From NCBI GenBank assembly GCA_964461535.1, contig CAYWUY010000007.1:1-64000 (forward strand): 64,000 bases of DNA. The letters run 5' to 3'. The first letter of the stretch is position 1; every line of letters starts with the position of its first letter. A model generated the notes under the pieces. It was not told the origin of the DNA and made no database searches. It saw only the letters and a program-made list of their open reading frames with translations. Positions 15,527-25,466 of this stretch are shown one piece after another. A program made the position numbers and the translations under genes. The stretch comes from Flavipsychrobacter sp964461535 (GTDB lineage: Bacteria > Bacteroidota > Bacteroidia > Chitinophagales > Chitinophagaceae).

Positions 15527-18295
15527 TTATTTTAATGTTGATAGAAATCCTTCAAGTTCAGACTCTGTCTTAAAATAGACTTCTCTAGGTTTGCTACCTA
15601 CAGCAGGGCCTACTATATTCGCAGCTTCTAGTTGATCCATTATACGTCCGGCCCTATTGTAGCCTAGGTTGAATTTACGTTGCAAGTTAGATGTTGATCC
15701 TGATTGCATTTGAACTACCATTCTGGCACAGTCCTCAAACAGTTTATCTCTATTTTTAAAGTCAAATGATTTAGATCCGCCATCATCGTCATCCATTTCT
15801 GGTTCAGGTAGTGGGTGTGCTTTAGGATAGCCCCGTTGAGAACCTATAAAGTTGACTACATTTTCTACCTCAGGAGTATCTACGAATGCGCACTGTAAGC
15901 GTAGTAACTCACTACCATGAGATATAAGCATATCACCACGACCTACTAATTGCTCTGCCCCTCCTGTATCTAATATGGTTCTAGAGTCAACTTTTGCAGA
16001 TACTTTAAATGCAATCCTAGCAGGGAAGTTAGCTTTGATAGTACCCGTAATAACATTTACCGACGGGCGTTGTGTAGCTATTATAAGGTGTATACCTACC
16101 GCACGTGCCAACTGTGCTAGTCGTGCTATAGGCATTTCTACTTCTTTGCCTGCTGTCATTATTAGGTCGGCAAACTCGTCAATAACCAGTACAATAAATG
16201 GTAAATATTTATGTCCGTTTTCAGGGTTTAGTTTACGAGCTATAAATTTCTCGTTATACTCTTTTATGTTTCTGGTGCCTGCCTCCTTAAGTAGTCCGTA
16301 CCTATCGTCCATTTCATCGCAAAGTGCTTTAAGGGTATAGATAACTTTCTTAATGTCAGTTATTATGGCCTCTTCTTCATTAGGTAGCTTGGCTAAAAAG
16401 TGTTTTTCGATAGTTCTGTATATAGAAAGTTCCACCTTTTTAGGGTCTACCATCACAAATTTTAGCTGAGATGGATGCTTTTTGTATAGTAGAGACACTA
16501 ATATGGCATTGATACCTACAGACTTACCCTGTCCGGTAGCACCTGCCATTAGTAAGTGTGGCATTGTGGCTAAGTCTACTATATAGTTTTCATTGTCAAT
16601 TTTTTTACCAAGTGCTATAGGCAAGCTCATTTTGTTATTTACAAACTTGTCGCTAGCCAGTAGTGCTTGCATAGATACTATTTGCTTATTGGCATTAGGT
16701 ACTTCTATACCTATAGTGCCTTTACCAGGTATGGGGGCTATGATTCTTATACCTAAGGCAGCTAGGCTTAGTGCTATATCATCTTCCAGATTTTTAATCT
16801 TAGAGATACGCACGCCTTTAGCTGGTACTATTTCATAAAGTGTTACTGTAGGGCCTATTGTAGCACTTATTTGTTGAATCTCTATACCAAAGCTGCTTAA
16901 TGTTTGTATAATTTGGTCTTTATTACGCTCTAGTTCTTCTTTGTTAAGCGAAATGGTTTGCTCACTTCTGTTTTCAAGTAAATCTAAAGTAGGAAACTTA
17001 TAGTCCGGTAGGTCTAGTTCAGGAGCATAGGGTTCATTGCTAGCTATAGATATATGAGCGCCATGTTTAATAACAGGCTTTTCTTCTGCTTGTTGTTTTA
17101 CCTCAAAAGAAAAAGTTTGTGGTTCTTCCTGTCTTTCTTCTTCAATATCATCATCTGCCTCATCATCCCAAGGCTCTATATCCTCATCATAGTTTGGGGC
17201 AGCCTCTTCTACATCATTTCCTTCTGGCTTATAGTGTGCAGAATAAATGCCGTTTTCCAATAGGTCATCTTCAATATCATCTCCAGTACAATACTCTTCT
17301 TCGTCATCTATTGCTTCATCGTATGGTGTGTTATTATGTAATGCTGCTTGTTTTTCTACCACATTAAATCCAAGGTCTTTTTGCGGCAGTTCATTTTCTA
17401 TTATTAAAGTATGCGCACTTATATCACCTTTTAGTTTGTTGCTAATAGGCACTTCGTTAGCATGTATGTAGTCATCTTCCACTATACTATCGTCATCTTC
17501 TACATTTGCCATCTTGTTTTGTGCCGCAGCTGAAGAAGGGATGCTAACAGCAGCTACTTTAGGTGCTGTATTTTCACTAATACCTGTGTTTTCTTCCTCT
17601 TCTTTGGGATCATCGTTTTTGCTTAAGCTTTCTTTAGGTTGCAAACTGGCGGCCATCAGTGCAGCCTTTTCTTGCATTTTTTTCAAGAATGGGCGTATGT
17701 CTAAAGCAAAAACTACAAATATGAAGAAGAGCAATATAGATAGTAGCACTAGGCCGGTACCCATTTTCCCTAATAATCCGTTGAAATAGTCAATGGCAAC
17801 ATTGCCCCATGCCCCACCTATTGGGAAGGGGGTAGTGGGGAATAGGTAAGTAAGTATAGGTGCTATAAGTAATATAATTAAGGAGCTCCAGCGGATGTAT
17901 TTTAATGTTTGGGCTGCTTTTTTTTCATATATCAAGTTAAGCCCTATGCCGCCAATAGCTAATCCTAGTGTTATAGATGCTATTCCAGCCCCTCTATATA
18001 CCAATGCATGAGCAAGAGCTGCGCCCATTCGTCCACCCCAGTTGGCAACAGGGGTAGGGGTTCTGTCGCTTGAAAATATGAAACTTAATAGCGATTTGTT
18101 AGCGAAAAAGTTATCTTGATCTGCTGTCCAGCTGTAGTAATAACTAATAATAGAAAGACATATAAATACACCTGATAGCATAAGTAATATACCTATACCA
18201 AGTTTTATTTGTTTTTTTCGGTCGTTATATAATGGGAGGTCCGTTTTAGGGACTTCCGTATTAGTAGTCTTTTTTGATTTGGTATTATTGGCCAT
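15527..18295 (-). CDS. ftsK: DNA translocase FtsK
   Basis: A septum-located ATP-driven motor that pumps chromosomal DNA during division and helps resolve dimers. The 922-residue protein has four or five N-terminal membrane segments (about 30-210), then a long Asp/Glu-rich linker (about 250-420). The motor has an alpha domain with TIGPTVTLYEIVPAKGVRI, and a RecA-like beta domain with Walker A AGATGQGKSVGINAIL (Lys about 591) and Walker B VLVIDEFADLIM. LARAVGIHLIIATQRPSVNVITG follows. The gamma winged-helix domain at the end (FNLGYNRAGRIMDQLEAANIVGP) would read KOPS-like polar sequences. Same strand as the LolA-like gene downstream and divergent from the CHU_C gene. Confidence 0.97.
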   Translation of the reverse strand: MANNTKSKKTTNTEVPKTDLPLYNDRKKQIKLGIGILLMLSGVFICLSIISYYYSWTADQDNFFANKSLLSFIFSSDRTPTPVANWGGRMGAALAHALVYRGAGIASITLGLAIGGIGLNLIYEKKAAQTLKYIRWSSLIILLIAPILTYLFPTTPFPIGGAWGNVAIDYFNGLLGKMGTGLVLLSILLFFIFVVFALDIRPFLKKMQEKAALMAASLQPKESLSKNDDPKEEEENTGISENTAPKVAAVSIPSSAAAQNKMANVEDDDSIVEDDYIHANEVPISNKLKGDISAHTLIIENELPQKDLGFNVVEKQAALHNNTPYDEAIDDEEEYCTGDDIEDDLLENGIYSAHYKPEGNDVEEAAPNYDEDIEPWDDEADDDIEEERQEEPQTFSFEVKQQAEEKPVIKHGAHISIASNEPYAPELDLPDYKFPTLDLLENRSEQTISLNKEELERNKDQIIQTLSSFGIEIQQISATIGPTVTLYEIVPAKGVRISKIKNLEDDIALSLAALGIRIIAPIPGKGTIGIEVPNANKQIVSMQALLASDKFVNNKMSLPIALGKKIDNENYIVDLATMPHLLMAGATGQGKSVGINAILVSLLYKKHPSQLKFVMVDPKKVELSIYRTIEKHFLAKLPNEEEAIITDIKKVIYTLKALCDEMDDRYGLLKEAGTRNIKEYNEKFIARKLNPENGHKYLPFIVLVIDEFADLIMTAGKEVEMPIARLAQLARAVGIHLIIATQRPSVNVITGTIKANFPARIAFKVSAKVDSRTILDTGGAEQLVGRGDMLISHGSELLRLQCAFVDTPEVENVVNFIGSQRGYPKAHPLPEPEMDDDDGGSKSFDFKNRDKLFEDCARMVVQMQSGSTSNLQRKFNLGYNRAGRIMDQLEAANIVGPAVGSKPREVYFKTESELEGFLSTLK

Positions 18296-18424
18296 ACTCG
18301 TGCATCAAGCATTAAACTTACAAAATAACATTAAAAAGCTGTATTTCGGTTTGTACTGTGGATATTAAATAATCTGACATTTGCCTAATTTGCCACAACG
18401 TGTTAAAAAGTAAGCTATAATATA

Positions 18425-18432
18425 TATCTTTG
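18425..18432 (+). promoter_or_regulatory. Candidate -7 promoter element for the CHU_C / SprF genes
   Basis: TATCTTTG matches TAnnTTTG exactly, 70 bases before the start of the 1153-residue surface protein. No -33 TTG is seen at 17-23 bases upstream, so the call is partial. Confidence 0.35.
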
Positions 18433-18502
18433 ACAAATATGGGACTAAAGCAAACCGAATACGGTAAACTTGCTGTCTATTATTTTATCTTGAGTAAGAA
18501 CA

Positions 18503-21500
18503 ATGTTATTTATGTTGTATAATATCCCTAGAAAATTTCGCTCTATCAGTAAAAGCTTGGCACTATGCATGTTCAGCATAGTGTTGTCATCCCTTTCATT
18601 AGTTTCAAATGCTCAAGTAACGGTAACCGGGGGGTATACCGCTGCTCAAATGGCAGCCAAATTAGCAGGTCCGGGCGTTATAGTTACCGGTGCGGTATTG
18701 AATTGCGATGCTACTGCATATGGTCAATTCAACGCAGTTGGTTCATCTTTAGGTATAGATAGTGGTATAGTTTTAACAACAGGTACTGCTATAACTACTG
18801 GTACAACTATAGGTGTAAATATCACCAATGGTTTAACAGCAGATTCAAATAATTTTGCCAGCACAAATCATGGTAATCCTGGTGATGCAGATTTGTCAGC
18901 ATTAATTAGTGGTGAAGACACTTATGATGCTTGTGTACTTGAATTCGATTTTCATCCTGCCGGGGATACTATAAGATTTAATTATGTTTTTGGTTCAGAA
19001 GAGTATAAAGAGTATACCTGTTCCAATTTTAATGATGTATTTGGTTTTCTTATCACTGGTGGAGCCTACACAACACCAACAAACTTAGCATTAGTGCCGG
19101 GTACTAGCATACCTGTCTGTATCAATAGTGTAAACTGTGGTGCTACAGGGGGGTATGATATAGCTACCTGTAATGCACTGGGTGCAGGTTCTCCATTTTG
19201 TGTTTATTATGTTAATAATTCGTTTGGAACAGATATTACTTATAATGGTTTAACTACTTTACTTACGGCTCAGGCCATCGTTGACCCATGTTTGACATAT
19301 CACTTAAAATTAGGTATAGCCGATGCTTTTGACGGTAACTTGGATTCTGGTGTATTTTTAGAAGCGGGAAGTTTAACCTCTACGCCTCCTGTTGATGTTA
19401 GTAGTTTAGGACTTGAAGGTTCTCCGTACATCATTAGAGGTTGTGCTCCAGGTAGGTTCATATTTACTCGTGCAGCACCTTTACCTACCCCTACAAATAT
19501 TGCATTCAATGTTTCAGGTACGGCTATTAACGGAGTAGATTATGCGTCTATTCCACTTACCTCATCTATTCCGGCTGGTGAAACTTCTGATACTTTAGAC
19601 ATTAGCGCTCTTTTAGTACCTGCTACAGGTCCTAAAACAGTTATTATAGAAATTCTTACAGAAGACCCATGCAATCCTGGTGTATTTATCCCAGGTGATA
19701 CGGCTGTTTTAACAATTATCGATTCTTTTACTACTCGTATACTTAACCCTGATACTACTATATGTTTAGGTCAGTCAGTTAATGTAAGAGCTACTTCTGA
19801 TCCTTACATTGCTAGTGCATTAGTTTATTCTTGGAGTCCAGCCGCTACGGTATCTGTTCCAAATATTTTAATGCCAACACTTACTCCTATTACTTCTACT
19901 GTTTATACTTTAACTGTATCACCCCCGGCTGTTTATGGCTGTCCGGTGAAACAAAGGACACTTAGGGTAAATGTTGTTGATCCTTTTGTAAGTGTGGCAA
20001 CACCAAGTTTTAATAACTGTGTAGACAATACGGTTACTTTTTCAGCAAGTGCCGGTCCTACAGGTTATACCTATAGCTATGTTTGGTCTCCTACTACCTA
20101 CCTAGATAATCCGGCTAGCTCTATCCCTAATATGACACCAACTGCTTTCGGAGATTTTACTTATACCGTTACAGCTTCTGTGAATGGGGTGGCAGGTTGT
20201 TTTGCTCGTAACACAGTTTCTGTGCACGTGCCAGAACCAATGCATCTATTTAACAATGATACTGTTATTTGTATTGGCCAGTCGGTGGGTATTCATGCTA
20301 CTGGTAGCAATGAATACACTTACTTATGGCAACCACCAACTGGTGTATCCAACGTAAATATTTTAACGCCTACTATTACGCCTACATCATATGGACTACA
20401 TACATATGTAGTATCTGCAAACTATGCAGCTTGTGCCGAGGTTAGAGATAGCATTACAATAAAAGTAGATACTCCGGCAGCACCGCGCATTATAGTTGAT
20501 ACTATTTGCTTAGGAATGTCTACTAATTTTGATTTTACTGTACCAGGTTCAGATGCCGGATTAAACTATTATGGTTACCAATGGCATTTAGCTCCCGGAA
20601 ATATAATAAACAACGATACTATACCAAATCCAATTATCACTCCTACAGCTTTGGGATGGAATTATGATACTGTATATATTACGCCTCAAGCCCAAGCATG
20701 TAGAATTAGTAATTACTTAAATGTTTTAGTATTACCTAATGCTATTACTGTTACTCCTGTAGATACATCTATATGTGCGGGTGCTACGGTGCCGGTTTTT
20801 GCAACAGGTCATCCCCTGTTTACCTATCAGTGGATTCCAACTACCGGTATTCCATTATCTACCAATAAAGATGTGCTAATTACAACAGATACTTCTGCTA
20901 CCTACACATTAACAGCTTCATTCCCGGGTTGTCCTGATGTCACTGCATCCATGCATTTAGATGTACAGCCTAATCCATCAGTATATATAGGTAATAATAG
21001 AATGTTGTGCCAGTTTGATACAGCTAAGTTAACTGCTACAGTATCGCCATCATGGTACACTTCTTATAGTTATAATTGGACACCTTCTACAGATTTAGAT
21101 CATAACAATACCCCTAACGTAGTGTTTAGTGGTAGCGATACCGCTAAATTAATAGTTGAGGTCAGTACACCGGCTGGCTGTAAGGCTAAAGACTCTATAG
21201 TAGTAAATGTTATTCCTGGTAATTTTATGTTGGCATTAGCCGACCAATCTTTCTGCCCGGGAGATAGTAAGGTAATTACACCTACCTCTACAGCTTCAAC
21301 TCCTGTTAGCTACCATTGGTATCCATGGTACTATTTAAGCGATAGTTTATCTTCAAGTCCGGTTTTAAGCCCAATAGCTAACCAAACCTATACAGTTATA
21401 GCTACAGATGCATATGGATGTAAGGATACCGCTTCTTTTGATGTTACTGTTCATCCTGCTGCACTTATAACTATAGCAGATAGTTCTACGCTTTACCCAG

Positions 21501-21964
21501 GAGAAACGTATACAATTGAAACTTCAACTAACTGTACTAGTTTCGATTGGTTCCCGCGTACTGGCTTAACTGCTTATAATGTATCCAATCCTACTGCGAG
21601 TCCTGATATTAGTACACAATATATAGTAACCGGTACTACAGAATATGGCTGTGAGGCAAAAGATACTATAATGATAAATGTTGATCCTCAGTCGATTCTG
21701 GCTTTACCTAATGCCTTTGCGCCGGGTAATGGTACAAATAATGAATTTAAAATTTTAACAAGAGGTGTTGTCAATTTAAAATATTATCGTATTTTCAACC
21801 GTTGGGGTAACCTTGTATTTGAAACTAGCAATATTTCTAAAGGTTGGGATGGTACTTTAAATGGCCAACCATGTCCTTTTGGAGTATATGTTTATCAAAT
21901 TGAAGGAGAAACCTCATTAGGAACACCATTTGTTAAAAAAGGAAACGTAACTTTATTAAGATAA
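18503..21964 (+). CDS. Large secreted protein: choice-of-anchor L, Ig-like repeats, type B T9SS sorting domain
   Basis: A 1153-residue predicted surface protein. A signal peptide ends near residue 38 (SLVSNAQ). Residues about 45-270 match the choice-of-anchor L region, with GIVLTTG and FNYVFGSEEYKEYTCSNFND. About seven Ig/PKD-like modules of 80-100 residues follow, each opening with a DTTICLGQS- or DTSICAGAT-like strand and containing a YxWxP turn. The last 90 residues are the CHU_C domain (LPNAFAPG, YRIFNRWGNLVFE, GWDGTLNGQP, end GNVTLLR), which directs export through the type IX system. The usual acidic NGDGxND loop is changed to GNGTNNEF. An adhesin or gliding role is inferred. Followed after 21 bases by a PorP/SprF gene, so likely cotranscribed. 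Confidence 0.9.
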   Translation: MLFMLYNIPRKFRSISKSLALCMFSIVLSSLSLVSNAQVTVTGGYTAAQMAAKLAGPGVIVTGAVLNCDATAYGQFNAVGSSLGIDSGIVLTTGTAITTGTTIGVNITNGLTADSNNFASTNHGNPGDADLSALISGEDTYDACVLEFDFHPAGDTIRFNYVFGSEEYKEYTCSNFNDVFGFLITGGAYTTPTNLALVPGTSIPVCINSVNCGATGGYDIATCNALGAGSPFCVYYVNNSFGTDITYNGLTTLLTAQAIVDPCLTYHLKLGIADAFDGNLDSGVFLEAGSLTSTPPVDVSSLGLEGSPYIIRGCAPGRFIFTRAAPLPTPTNIAFNVSGTAINGVDYASIPLTSSIPAGETSDTLDISALLVPATGPKTVIIEILTEDPCNPGVFIPGDTAVLTIIDSFTTRILNPDTTICLGQSVNVRATSDPYIASALVYSWSPAATVSVPNILMPTLTPITSTVYTLTVSPPAVYGCPVKQRTLRVNVVDPFVSVATPSFNNCVDNTVTFSASAGPTGYTYSYVWSPTTYLDNPASSIPNMTPTAFGDFTYTVTASVNGVAGCFARNTVSVHVPEPMHLFNNDTVICIGQSVGIHATGSNEYTYLWQPPTGVSNVNILTPTITPTSYGLHTYVVSANYAACAEVRDSITIKVDTPAAPRIIVDTICLGMSTNFDFTVPGSDAGLNYYGYQWHLAPGNIINNDTIPNPIITPTALGWNYDTVYITPQAQACRISNYLNVLVLPNAITVTPVDTSICAGATVPVFATGHPLFTYQWIPTTGIPLSTNKDVLITTDTSATYTLTASFPGCPDVTASMHLDVQPNPSVYIGNNRMLCQFDTAKLTATVSPSWYTSYSYNWTPSTDLDHNNTPNVVFSGSDTAKLIVEVSTPAGCKAKDSIVVNVIPGNFMLALADQSFCPGDSKVITPTSTASTPVSYHWYPWYYLSDSLSSSPVLSPIANQTYTVIATDAYGCKDTASFDVTVHPAALITIADSSTLYPGETYTIETSTNCTSFDWFPRTGLTAYNVSNPTASPDISTQYIVTGTTEYGCEAKDTIMINVDPQSILALPNAFAPGNGTNNEFKILTRGVVNLKYYRIFNRWGNLVFETSNISKGWDGTLNGQPCPFGVYVYQIEGETSLGTPFVKKGNVTLLR

Positions 21965-21985
21965 TCCTAGATAAGTATAATTGCA

Positions 21986-23041
21986 ATGATAAAAAGTAAT
22001 GTTATCGCCCGTTTAGGTCTTGCAGCAATGCTATTTACTGCCCCAGCAGCTATTGCCCAAGACATTCACTTTTCGCAGTTCGATATGCAACCATTGGTTG
22101 TTAATCCTGCTTTCACCGGTATGTTTTATGGTAAAGTGCGTGCAAATGCTATCTATAGAACACAGTGGGCTAGTGTTACAGTTCCATACAAAACATATGG
22201 AGCTTCAATAGATATGCCTATTAAAAGCGAAAGCGACGGAGATTATCTTGCCGGAGGTTTGCAAGTATATAAAGACCAAGCTGGTGATGGTAATTTATCT
22301 AACTTCACTGGTATGGTTTCGTTAGCATATCACAAAACCTTTGGTGGTGACAATGGTAGCGATTATAGCGGTTCTGACTTGGCAGTAGGTTTTCAGGCTG
22401 GCTATGCACAAAAAAGTATTGATTTATCAAAGTTATTCTTTGGCGATGAGCTACAAGGAGGAACCTTTGTAGGTGGAACTTCTCAAGAATACTCTTTGGG
22501 TATGAATAATTCTCGTAATTATTATCTGGTTAATGCAGGTATTAGCTATGCTAAGGCAGTAAACGAGAATTTTAATTTTGTTATTGGTCTTGCCGGTAAC
22601 AATCTTAATCAGCCTAATGATGGTGTTTTGAAAAAACAAAATAGCCAAACAGGTTTAGATATGCGTTATACCGGTTTATTGGGTATGGTGTGGCACATCG
22701 GCGATCGTTTCAGTCTACGTCCTGCTGCTTTATTCCAAAGTCAGGCTTCTGCTACTGAGATTATTGCTGGTAACGAGTTCCATTATTCATTAGCAAGCCG
22801 TTTTGGGGAGGTGCAATTTACGCCAGGTGTATTTGCTGGTGTATGGTACCGCTCTGGTGATGCTACAATGGTTACAGCTGGTATAGATATTAAAAATTGT
22901 CGCATAAGCATGGCTTATGATTACAATGTTTCTACATTAAATAATGCTAGTAATGGTAATGGTGGTTTTGAGATTGCCTTCCGTTATATAGCTCCTTACC
23001 TAGTAGATCGCAGACGCACAATACCTTGCGCTCGCTTCTAA
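21986..23041 (+). CDS. PorP/SprF family type IX secretion membrane protein
   Basis: A 351-residue outer-membrane beta-barrel. The signal peptide ends at AIAQ (about 25) and the mature start DIHFSQFDMQPLVVNPAFTG is the family hallmark. The rest alternates short amphipathic strands, including a glycine-rich GNGGFEIAFRY near the end. In Flavobacterium johnsoniae SprF is needed to deliver the CHU_C adhesin SprB to the cell surface, and genomes carry several paralogues next to their cargo. Its place 21 bases behind a CHU_C gene fits a dedicated attachment or export partner for that protein. A hairpin terminator follows, so the next gene may be transcribed separately. Confidence 0.92.
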   Translation: MIKSNVIARLGLAAMLFTAPAAIAQDIHFSQFDMQPLVVNPAFTGMFYGKVRANAIYRTQWASVTVPYKTYGASIDMPIKSESDGDYLAGGLQVYKDQAGDGNLSNFTGMVSLAYHKTFGGDNGSDYSGSDLAVGFQAGYAQKSIDLSKLFFGDELQGGTFVGGTSQEYSLGMNNSRNYYLVNAGISYAKAVNENFNFVIGLAGNNLNQPNDGVLKKQNSQTGLDMRYTGLLGMVWHIGDRFSLRPAALFQSQASATEIIAGNEFHYSLASRFGEVQFTPGVFAGVWYRSGDATMVTAGIDIKNCRISMAYDYNVSTLNNASNGNGGFEIAFRYIAPYLVDRRRTIPCARF

Positions 23042-23060
23042 GGTGAAAATAAATATATGA

Positions 23061-23100
23061 AGAAGGGCTAAAAATTTTTTTTGAAGCCCTTCTTTTATTT
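23061..23100 (+). terminator. Rho-independent terminator after the SprF-like gene
   Basis: gaagggct (23062-23069) pairs with agcccttc (23085-23092), followed by TTTTATTT. It lies 20 bases after the stop at 23041 and before the PorE-like gene. Confidence 0.7.
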
Positions 23101-23145
23101 AAAACCAATTTATACTTTTATATCCATTTATCAACGCTCAAGCAC

Positions 23146-25410
23146 ATGAGAAAAAATTGGCTGATAGTTTTTTTAGCAACATCTCTCGTTACTACTCAAT
23201 ATGATTCATTTGCACAAACTGGTACAAAGAGGAAAATTGAAGTAAGAAATAAGAATAATGACCCGTTGCGTGGAATGACGCTAGATAAAGAATTGACGAT
23301 GGCTCAATCTTTATATAAGAGCGGTAGTTATTTTAATGCTATCGACTATTATCAGGATCTTAAAGGTGCAGATGAAAGAAATCCTTTCTATACATATATA
23401 TTAGCAGAGTGCTATCGTTTCACTAGAGACTATGTGCCTTCTGCGCATTATTATGTTGAAGCATACCATTTGGATAAAAAAGATTACCCTCGTTCTGCTT
23501 ACTATGCTGGCATGATGTTTAAGCAGCAAGGAGAATACGAGCAAGCTAAACAATGGTTCAATCAGTTTCTTGAAGACAATAAAAAAACTTCTAGTACTGC
23601 AAGCATGGCAGATGAGTTCCATCGTTTAATTACCCAAAAGGAAATGAAAGACCTTAAGAAAAAAATTAAGGTTGAAATTGAAGGTTGTGATATGGCTATG
23701 GCTTCAATGAAGTCGCCTCAGCCGGTAACTATTTTCAATTGCGGTCCTAACGTTAACTCTGCTTATACCGAGCTTTCTCCATATCCACTAGGTGATACTG
23801 CTTTATTGTTCTCTACCGTTAACTACAATAGTAGTTATGTTACTTCAAGACCATATAGAAAAAATACACCTATAGTAGGTTCTAAAGAAACTGAGAATAA
23901 AGACAATTTCCCTAAAGAGCACTTCATGGTAGCTCAAAAACAGAAAGGTTATGTTGATTCTTTCCAGTGGCCTTTACCATTCTATGATGGTAACTTTAAT
24001 GGTGGTGATTTCCAAGTAGGTAATGGTTGTTACAGCCCAGGTGGAGATCGCTTTTACTTTACTAGATGTAGAGATGAGCATGATTCTTTAGCAACATTCA
24101 GATGTGCTATATTCTATTCTGATTTTGGTGCTATGGGATGGCAGACTCCTCAGTCTATTCCTGCTATTAATGAGGAAGGTTCTTCAAGTACTATGCCTTT
24201 CGTTGCTAAAGTGGGTAAAAAAGAGGTTTTATATTTCGCTTCAGACCGTAAACTACAAAGTCGTGGTGGATACGATATTTGGTATTCTATCATTGATCCT
24301 CGTAACAAAACTTTCCGCCGTCCACAAAACTGCGGTAAGCAAGTAAATACTATGAATGATGAGGTTACTCCTTATTATGATACTCGTCTTAATAAGTTAT
24401 ACTTCGCATCAAGTGGTAAAAAATCTTTCGGTGGCTTCGATATCTATTCTGCTGATGGTGGACCTTCTCGTTACACTAACGTACAGAACTTAGGTTATCC
24501 TATTAATACTTCTGCTGATGAGTTTTACTATATCAAAGATCCTATTGGTAAAAATGATCGTGATGGATATTTGGTATCTAACCGTATAGGTAGTATAGCT
24601 TTGAAAAATCCTACATGTTGTAATGATATCTGGAGAATTCAAAATGAGCCTCGTTTGGTTGTAATGGGTAAAGTTATCAACAGAAAAAATAATGAGGTAA
24701 TGTCTCAGTCTGTGGTTAAAATGGTTGATCAGAAGTCTGAAATGAATACTTATAACTCAGAAGATGGTCAGTTCTTATTCCAAATGAGCCGCAACCACTC
24801 TTACATTATCACTGCAGACAAACCTGGTTATACTTCTACTCGTGCTAGCGTTACTACAATGTCTGTAAAACGTTCAGATCCGGATGATACTATTAACGTA
24901 ACTATTTATTTAGATACTATTAAACGTAGTTTCTCTGTTAGCAACATTTACTACGATTACGATCAAGCTAACTTGAAACCAGAGTCTGTTGCTTCTTTAG
25001 ATACGTTGTTAAACTTTATGAAGGATAACCCTTCAATTTCTGTAGAAATATATTCTTACACAGATGGTAAAGGTAAAGAGCAGTATAACTTGCCACTTTC
25101 TCAACGTCGTGCACAAGCTGTTCTTGACTATTTAGAGAAAAACGGAATTGAAAGAACAAGAATGGTTGCAAAAGGCTTTGGTGATAGAAATAAAGTAGGT
25201 CTTGAAACTACTGCAGATGGTAAAGATAATCCTGATGGTCGTCAATTGAATCGTCGTACTGAATTTAGAATTATTGATGATTCCAAAACACGTCGCGTAA
25301 TCTTTAACAGTGCTCTGCCTGGTTCTATGGATCAGCAAGAGCGTAACTTAAGATTGCCTGAAGAAGCAGAAGATGCTCCTGCAGCAGGTGCTACCAAGGA
25401 AGAAGAATAA
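23146..25410 (+). CDS. PorE-like OmpA family protein (TPR, beta-propeller, CRD, OmpA)
   Basis: A 754-residue envelope protein with the domain order of PorE (PG1058) of Porphyromonas gingivalis. A signal peptide ends near residue 24. TPR-like helices (about 45-150) include AQSLYKSGSYFNAIDYY and EYEQAKQWFNQFLE. A WD40/PD40 propeller (about 190-495) has repeats such as LYFASDRKLQSRGGYDIWY and LYFASSGKKSFGGFDIY. A carboxypeptidase-regulatory-like domain (about 505-595) follows, then an OmpA peptidoglycan-binding domain (about 600-715) with YYDYDQANLKPES and LSQRRAQAVLDYL. PorE anchors T9SS parts to peptidoglycan. Next to a PorP/SprF and a CHU_C gene, this copy probably serves that cargo; a general T9SS role is the alternative. 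Confidence 0.88.
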   Translation: MRKNWLIVFLATSLVTTQYDSFAQTGTKRKIEVRNKNNDPLRGMTLDKELTMAQSLYKSGSYFNAIDYYQDLKGADERNPFYTYILAECYRFTRDYVPSAHYYVEAYHLDKKDYPRSAYYAGMMFKQQGEYEQAKQWFNQFLEDNKKTSSTASMADEFHRLITQKEMKDLKKKIKVEIEGCDMAMASMKSPQPVTIFNCGPNVNSAYTELSPYPLGDTALLFSTVNYNSSYVTSRPYRKNTPIVGSKETENKDNFPKEHFMVAQKQKGYVDSFQWPLPFYDGNFNGGDFQVGNGCYSPGGDRFYFTRCRDEHDSLATFRCAIFYSDFGAMGWQTPQSIPAINEEGSSSTMPFVAKVGKKEVLYFASDRKLQSRGGYDIWYSIIDPRNKTFRRPQNCGKQVNTMNDEVTPYYDTRLNKLYFASSGKKSFGGFDIYSADGGPSRYTNVQNLGYPINTSADEFYYIKDPIGKNDRDGYLVSNRIGSIALKNPTCCNDIWRIQNEPRLVVMGKVINRKNNEVMSQSVVKMVDQKSEMNTYNSEDGQFLFQMSRNHSYIITADKPGYTSTRASVTTMSVKRSDPDDTINVTIYLDTIKRSFSVSNIYYDYDQANLKPESVASLDTLLNFMKDNPSISVEIYSYTDGKGKEQYNLPLSQRRAQAVLDYLEKNGIERTRMVAKGFGDRNKVGLETTADGKDNPDGRQLNRRTEFRIIDDSKTRRVIFNSALPGSMDQQERNLRLPEEAEDAPAAGATKEEE

Positions 25411-25426
25411 TTAAATATTTTTCATA

Positions 25427-25464
25427 CTAAAAAAGCGATTGAGTCATCTCAATCGCTTTTTTAT
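25427..25464. terminator. Bidirectional terminator between the PorE-like gene and the MocR gene
   Basis: aaaagcgattgag (25431-25443) and ctcaatcgctttt (25448-25460) are a perfect 13-bp inverted pair with a 4-base loop, with A and T runs outside. Stops lie at 25410 (+) and 25467 (-). Confidence 0.85.
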
Positions 25465-25466
25465 TT

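Noticed and set aside
17054..17789. Several open frames antisense to the acidic linker of ftsK
   Set aside because: They are Ser/His/Leu-rich complements of Asp/Glu codons, not proteins.
19740..21700. Tandem repeats in the CHU_C gene considered as a CRISPR or DNA repeat array
   Set aside because: The similarity is at protein level (Ig-like modules of about 90 residues), not between identical DNA units with spacers.
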